Source of the DNA: Sipunculus nudus
Lineage: Eukaryota; Annelida; Sipuncula; Golfingiida; Sipunculidae
NCBI GenBank assembly: GCA_026874595.1
Contig: CM049322.1
Coordinates: 22,727,400 to 22,791,399 of the forward strand
Direction of reading: 5' to 3'
Length of the DNA stretch: 64,000 nucleotides
Part shown: piece by piece, positions 62,210-64,000 of the stretch
Layout of the letters: each line of letters opens with the position of its first letter
Position numbering within the stretch: position 1 is the first letter of the stretch
Position numbers and translations under genes: made by a program
The notes under the pieces: generated by a model
Told to the model about the DNA's origin: nothing
Databases searched by the model: none
The model's input: only the letters and a program-made list of their open reading frames with translations

Positions 62210-63290
62210 TTTGAGCTGTGACAGCAGGCCTCCTCTAGCTGTGAGTAAGTAAGATCAGCAGTGATCGACACCTGTAGCTGGCGGTGACTATGAGGACCTC
62301 ACCCTGTCCTAGTGGGGGACAACAGACAGGGTCGAGTGGTTCTGCGTGCACCGCCTCACACCGTGCGGGAGGGTCAGGTACAGACCCCTACATGGATGAC
62401 CAGCTAAGGACAAGTCAACAAAACCATCCGTGTCCCGTTAAAACGGATTTGTTTTACAAACTTTTCATATGGTTTTATAATTTAAACATGTATTATAAGT
62501 GGTTTTAATAATAAAAATTATAATAATAATTAGAAAATTATTATTATTTTTATTATTGTTCTTATTCTTATCCTTATTTTTACTATTTCTGTTATTATTA
62601 TAATTGTTGTTGTTGTTGTTGTTGATGCTGCTCTTGTTATCATTATTGTTATATATGTGTTATATCCTTTACTGTCCACCCATATAACATGTTCACGTGC
62701 AAGAATATATTTATATGAACAAACATTAATTAATTCTTGACATTTTCTGGCAGATTGTGAAGGTTGCCAAGCGGTGTGAGATTCCGTAACGCTGTATTGC
62801 TTTATCGCGGAAGATACTGCTGATTAAAAAAAGATTTGTGTTTTGATAAAAAAAACCCAGATAAACAAGATTTCCTTATAAAAAGTTACCAGTATTTCAA
62901 CACACTCCTCGATAAACCTTATACGTCAACCAACAATTTCCAGTGGCCTGGCCTTGTAGGCTTAGTCCGTGAATTTATTCTGTTGAACGTTCGGTCCCGG
63001 TCCGTTTATTCTGCTCGGTGTTGTATGAACATGAGATATCTCCGTGGTCACGTCTCGGTGGTTACGTCCAGTTAACACCTGGTCTCGCATCACTGCAGTC
63101 TATAGCATGGACACTGGAGGACCGGTTTGTCTTCAGGTTCTCCCCTCCCCCCCCCCCCCCCCCGCAACGGCTGTGCGATGATAAACAATTTGAACTGAAC
63201 CTCAAGGGTTTTTTTCTGTATATCTGTCTTGTATCAGTGAATTGTGTCTCCTTCAGAAAAGCATGATAATTGTTGCCCCCTCCATCCCTT

Positions 63291-63323
<33 letters not shown>

Positions 63324-63368
63324 CCCTCTGTTTTTTTTTGTCAGTTCCGTAAGAGTTTTAGGCAACCT
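62210..63368. other. Upstream flank of gene A, no gene seen
   Basis: Contains an ATT/GTT-rich microsatellite region (62500-62640), a C17 run near 63148 and a (CT)n at 63295-63326. It probably includes the gene A promoter, but no TATA box is evident. Confidence 0.4.
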
Positions 63369-63878
63369 TTAAAAAACTCTGTATTGCATTTCCTGTAGTA
63401 GAGCGTTTATATATAATGAGGCACTATACCCTGAAAGTGAACCAGCGGATAAAGAGAGGTTATTATTATTTTGCCCCCCCCCCCCACCCCACCCTGCCAA
63501 TCCGGGGCAGACATGTTTTCTTTTTCGTCGTCTTTCGTAGATCTTTGGTGAATATGATCTCTTTGAAACGCCGCGTATTTTAAACTGAAATTTAAAAAAA
63601 GTTATAACAAAATAAACCTTCACCTTATTATCCTGAGTTAAATCTGTAGAAATATATGATTTCTGTAAATATCGTAGTAATATATTTTCTTTCAAATTTA
63701 GGGCAAAGAAGAAGGACATATCGGCAAAAACAATTCCATAATAGTTAAAATTCTTTTTTAAAGAAGACATGTCGCATTGTAACCTAGCTATTTCTCTTAA
63801 TTCCTCGATTGTAGTAATGGTCTCTTTTTTCAGTAAATAATTTATTTTTTCATTCCGCATTAGCATTAGCATTAGCAT
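63369..63878 (-). other. 169-codon open frame of doubtful status
   Basis: Unrecognised. The middle of the frame (KETITTIEELREIARLQCDM, NYYGIVFADMSFFFALNLK) looks like plausible helical protein, but the first residues come from an AGCATT hexamer repeat (63858-63882) and the C-terminal part from a poly-C run. No splice context or paralogue in the window. It may be a chance frame in AT-rich DNA or part of an exon continuing off the window. Confidence 0.2.
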
Positions 63879-63882
63879 TAGC
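63858..63882. repeat. AGCATT hexanucleotide repeat
   Basis: Four head-to-tail ATTAGC units. Confidence 0.9.
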
Positions 63883-64000
63883 TGTTTTTAATGCTCTAAA
63901 TGAAATTTATAATGAACGAAATTCACATGAAGATAAAATTCAAGTTTCCCTTGCGACCGGGGTATCCATACAAACACCTTGCATAGTCATTTTGAAACAT

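Overview
The window is AT-rich animal nuclear DNA: genes with many small exons, GT/AG introns, several tandem-repeat arrays and non-autonomous transposons. It is not prokaryotic. The exon architecture, a Helitron with internal minisatellites and pearl-like tandem-repeat elements suggest a marine lophotrochozoan, perhaps a mollusc. That placement is inference; no marker gene settles it.

Layout: 1-3287 is a 73-bp satellite array running off the left edge. At 3417-7730 (+) is the 3' part of a gene with three diverged copies of a ~90-residue domain, alternating with Ser-rich linker exons, all introns in phase 1. From 11 to 41 kb lie three members of one unrecognised family of small secreted proteins (descriptively 'KG-tail'): a signal-peptide exon, Cys-bearing exons and a terminal Lys/Gly-rich exon. 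Member C is at 20488-11372 (-), member B at 34803-24725 (-), and a broken copy D at 37415-40887 (+). A more diverged fourth gene of the same build, A, is at 62209-55731 (-). Between D and A, at 49826-47796 (-), is a secreted lectin with a PAN/apple-like module and a C-type lectin domain; its reading frame is cut by an in-frame TAG just before the last disulphide cysteine.

Mobile and repeated DNA fills most of the rest: two tRNA-derived SINE copies, several MITE families with clear terminal inverted repeats, an hAT element with a perfect 8-bp target duplication, two Helitron 3' ends with hairpin and CTAG, a decayed 3.6-kb TIR transposon in intron 4 of gene B, a degraded copia-type retroelement at ~51.9-54.1 kb, and minisatellites including one with three nested periods (28, 112, ~372 bp).

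The most interesting candidate system is the KG-tail family. Its members share exon order, most intron phases, a short conserved motif ending in HAC in exon 4 (B, C, D) and the basic tail, although mature sequences differ strongly. Function is unknown. Exon models were made by eye from reading frame, splice dinucleotides, phase continuity and paralogue comparison, without transcript data.
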